The position numbers and the translations under genes are program-made. A DNA stretch of 6,265 nucleotides from the NCBI GenBank assembly GCA_003517285.1, contig DPAW01000297.1, positions 1 to 6,265 on the forward strand, in the 5' to 3' direction. This document shows, one piece after another, positions 5,452-6,265 of this stretch (position 1 is the stretch's first letter; each line of letters opens with the position of its first letter). The notes under the pieces are model-generated. The model was not told the origin of the DNA and ran no database searches. It saw nothing but the letters and a program-made list of their open reading frames with translations. This stretch comes from Verrucomicrobiales bacterium. Lineage in GTDB: Bacteria > Verrucomicrobiota > Verrucomicrobiia > Limisphaerales > UBA1100.

Positions 5452-6265
5452 TTAAATGACCGTGTTATCCGGGATGATCGCGTTCTTAGGAATGATTACA
5501 ATACCATCGCGAACATAATAGCCCTCACCGTCGCAATCCTCATCCTTGCCTGCGGGACTGATGATACAATTATTTCCAATACGCGCATTCTTATCAATAA
5601 TTGCATTCTGAATGCGAGTGTTGCTTCCGATTCCGAGGGGCGGCCGCCCTAGTGTATTATTGCGATCGATTGAATCGGCAGATTCATAATAATCCGCGCC
5701 CATCATCACCACTCGCTGGATCATTGTGCCATCACCTACCACACTCCGCACGCCCACGATGCTGTCGCTGATTTGCGCCCGGTTAATGATACAGCCATCA
5801 CTCAAAACGGCATGATCGATGGCCGCTCCATTAATTTTACTAGCAGGCAGGAAACGAGGCCGGGTAAAGATCGGGGCCTCCATGTCAAAGAAATTAAACT
5901 TCGGCAATTCACTGGCCGCATCAAGGTTTGATTCGAAAAACGTTCGAATCGTCCCCACATCCTCCCAGTATCCCTGATACACGTAGGAGAAGGATCGGCA
6001 TTTATCAATCGCTTCGGGTATGATATGTTTACCAAAATCAATGTGATCACTATCGAGATACTCCAGCATCACATCACGATTGAACACATAAATACCCATC
6101 GAGGCAAGGTACTGATCCTCGTCATCGCCGAGCCCTAGATCGTTACGAGTCTCCGCAGGAATACGAAGCGAATCGATCACATCCGTTTCCTGCGGCTTCT
6201 CCACAAACTCACGAATTTGCCGATCTGCATCAATCTGCATAATCCCAAACCCTGTCGCGGCCTCG
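5452..6265 (-). CDS. glgC: Glucose-1-phosphate adenylyltransferase (ADP-glucose pyrophosphorylase), C-terminal two thirds
   Basis: GlgC makes ADP-glucose from glucose 1-phosphate and ATP, the committed step of bacterial glycogen synthesis, in the cytoplasm. The 5' end lies beyond the right edge; about 270 residues are visible of a usual 420-430. Seen: FGIMQID, then IREFVEKP, whose Lys contacts the sugar phosphate in this family; [44 protein letters not shown] at the end of the nucleotidyltransferase domain; then the left-handed beta-helix domain, from [14 protein letters not shown] through [15 protein letters not shown]-like turns and [10 protein letters not shown], to the natural end IIPDNTVI. 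The wording of the C-terminal domain resembles plant and cyanobacterial enzymes more than E. coli GlgC, which hints at 3-phosphoglycerate-type activation; that is inference. The stop lies 2 bases before the start of the dehydratase gene. Confidence 0.93.
   Translation of the reverse strand, partial: EAATGFGIMQIDADRQIREFVEKPQETDVIDSLRIPAETRNDLGLGDDEDQYLASMGIYVFNRDVMLEYLDSDHIDFGKHIIPEAIDKCRSFSYVYQGYWEDVGTIRTFFESNLDAASELPKFNFFDMEAPIFTRPRFLPASKINGAAIDHAVLSDGCIINRAQISDSIVGVRSVVGDGTMIQRVVMMGADYYESADSIDRNNTLGRPPLGIGSNTRIQNAIIDKNARIGNNCIISPAGKDEDCDGEGYYVRDGIVIIPKNAIIPDNTVI

Overview
The window reads as ordinary chromosomal DNA from a Gram-negative bacterium of about 53-55% G+C. Three products carry or plausibly carry export signals (two lipoproteins and one secreted or periplasmic protein). 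The mix of Sel1-repeat proteins, a Sel1-trypsin fusion, a plant/cyanobacterial-style GlgC and a YjhG-type dehydratase suggests the PVC group, perhaps Verrucomicrobiota. That placement is tentative and rests on gene content alone. I see no tRNA, rRNA, insertion sequence, CRISPR array, phage gene or toxin-antitoxin pair.

Left part (1-1222). The N-terminal end of a TroA-type Mn/Zn ABC-transporter binding lipoprotein runs off the left edge on the minus strand. A short AT-rich region separates it from a divergent small zinc-site protein of the DUF971 family (348-653, plus). That gene meets miaE, a tRNA hydroxylase gene (650-1222, minus), tail to tail with a 4-base overlap of stop codons. The DUF971 gene and miaE share an unusual start arrangement: a sigma70-like promoter whose -10 box ends exactly 5 bases before the ATG, with no Shine-Dalgarno sequence. 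This suggests leaderless mRNAs.

Middle part (1223-3533). Two plus-strand genes form a tandem set. The first is a secreted protein with six Sel1 repeats and a trypsin-like protease domain with an intact His-Asp-Ser triad. The second is a probable lipoprotein with three Sel1 repeats and no protease. Their last repeat and C-terminal cap are clearly related, so they look like partial paralogues that work in the cell envelope. Both have strong Shine-Dalgarno sequences, unlike the genes to their left.

Right part (3530-6265). Two minus-strand genes form an operon: glgC (ADP-glucose pyrophosphorylase, 5' end beyond the right edge) and, 2 bases downstream, a 639-residue YjhG/YagF-family sugar-acid dehydratase. 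The dehydratase meets the Sel1 lipoprotein gene tail to tail, again with a 4-base stop overlap.

I do not see a clear new multi-gene system. The points most worth checking are the matched leaderless promoters with palindromes embedded in them, the Sel1-protease/Sel1-lipoprotein pair, and the tight glgC-dehydratase coupling.
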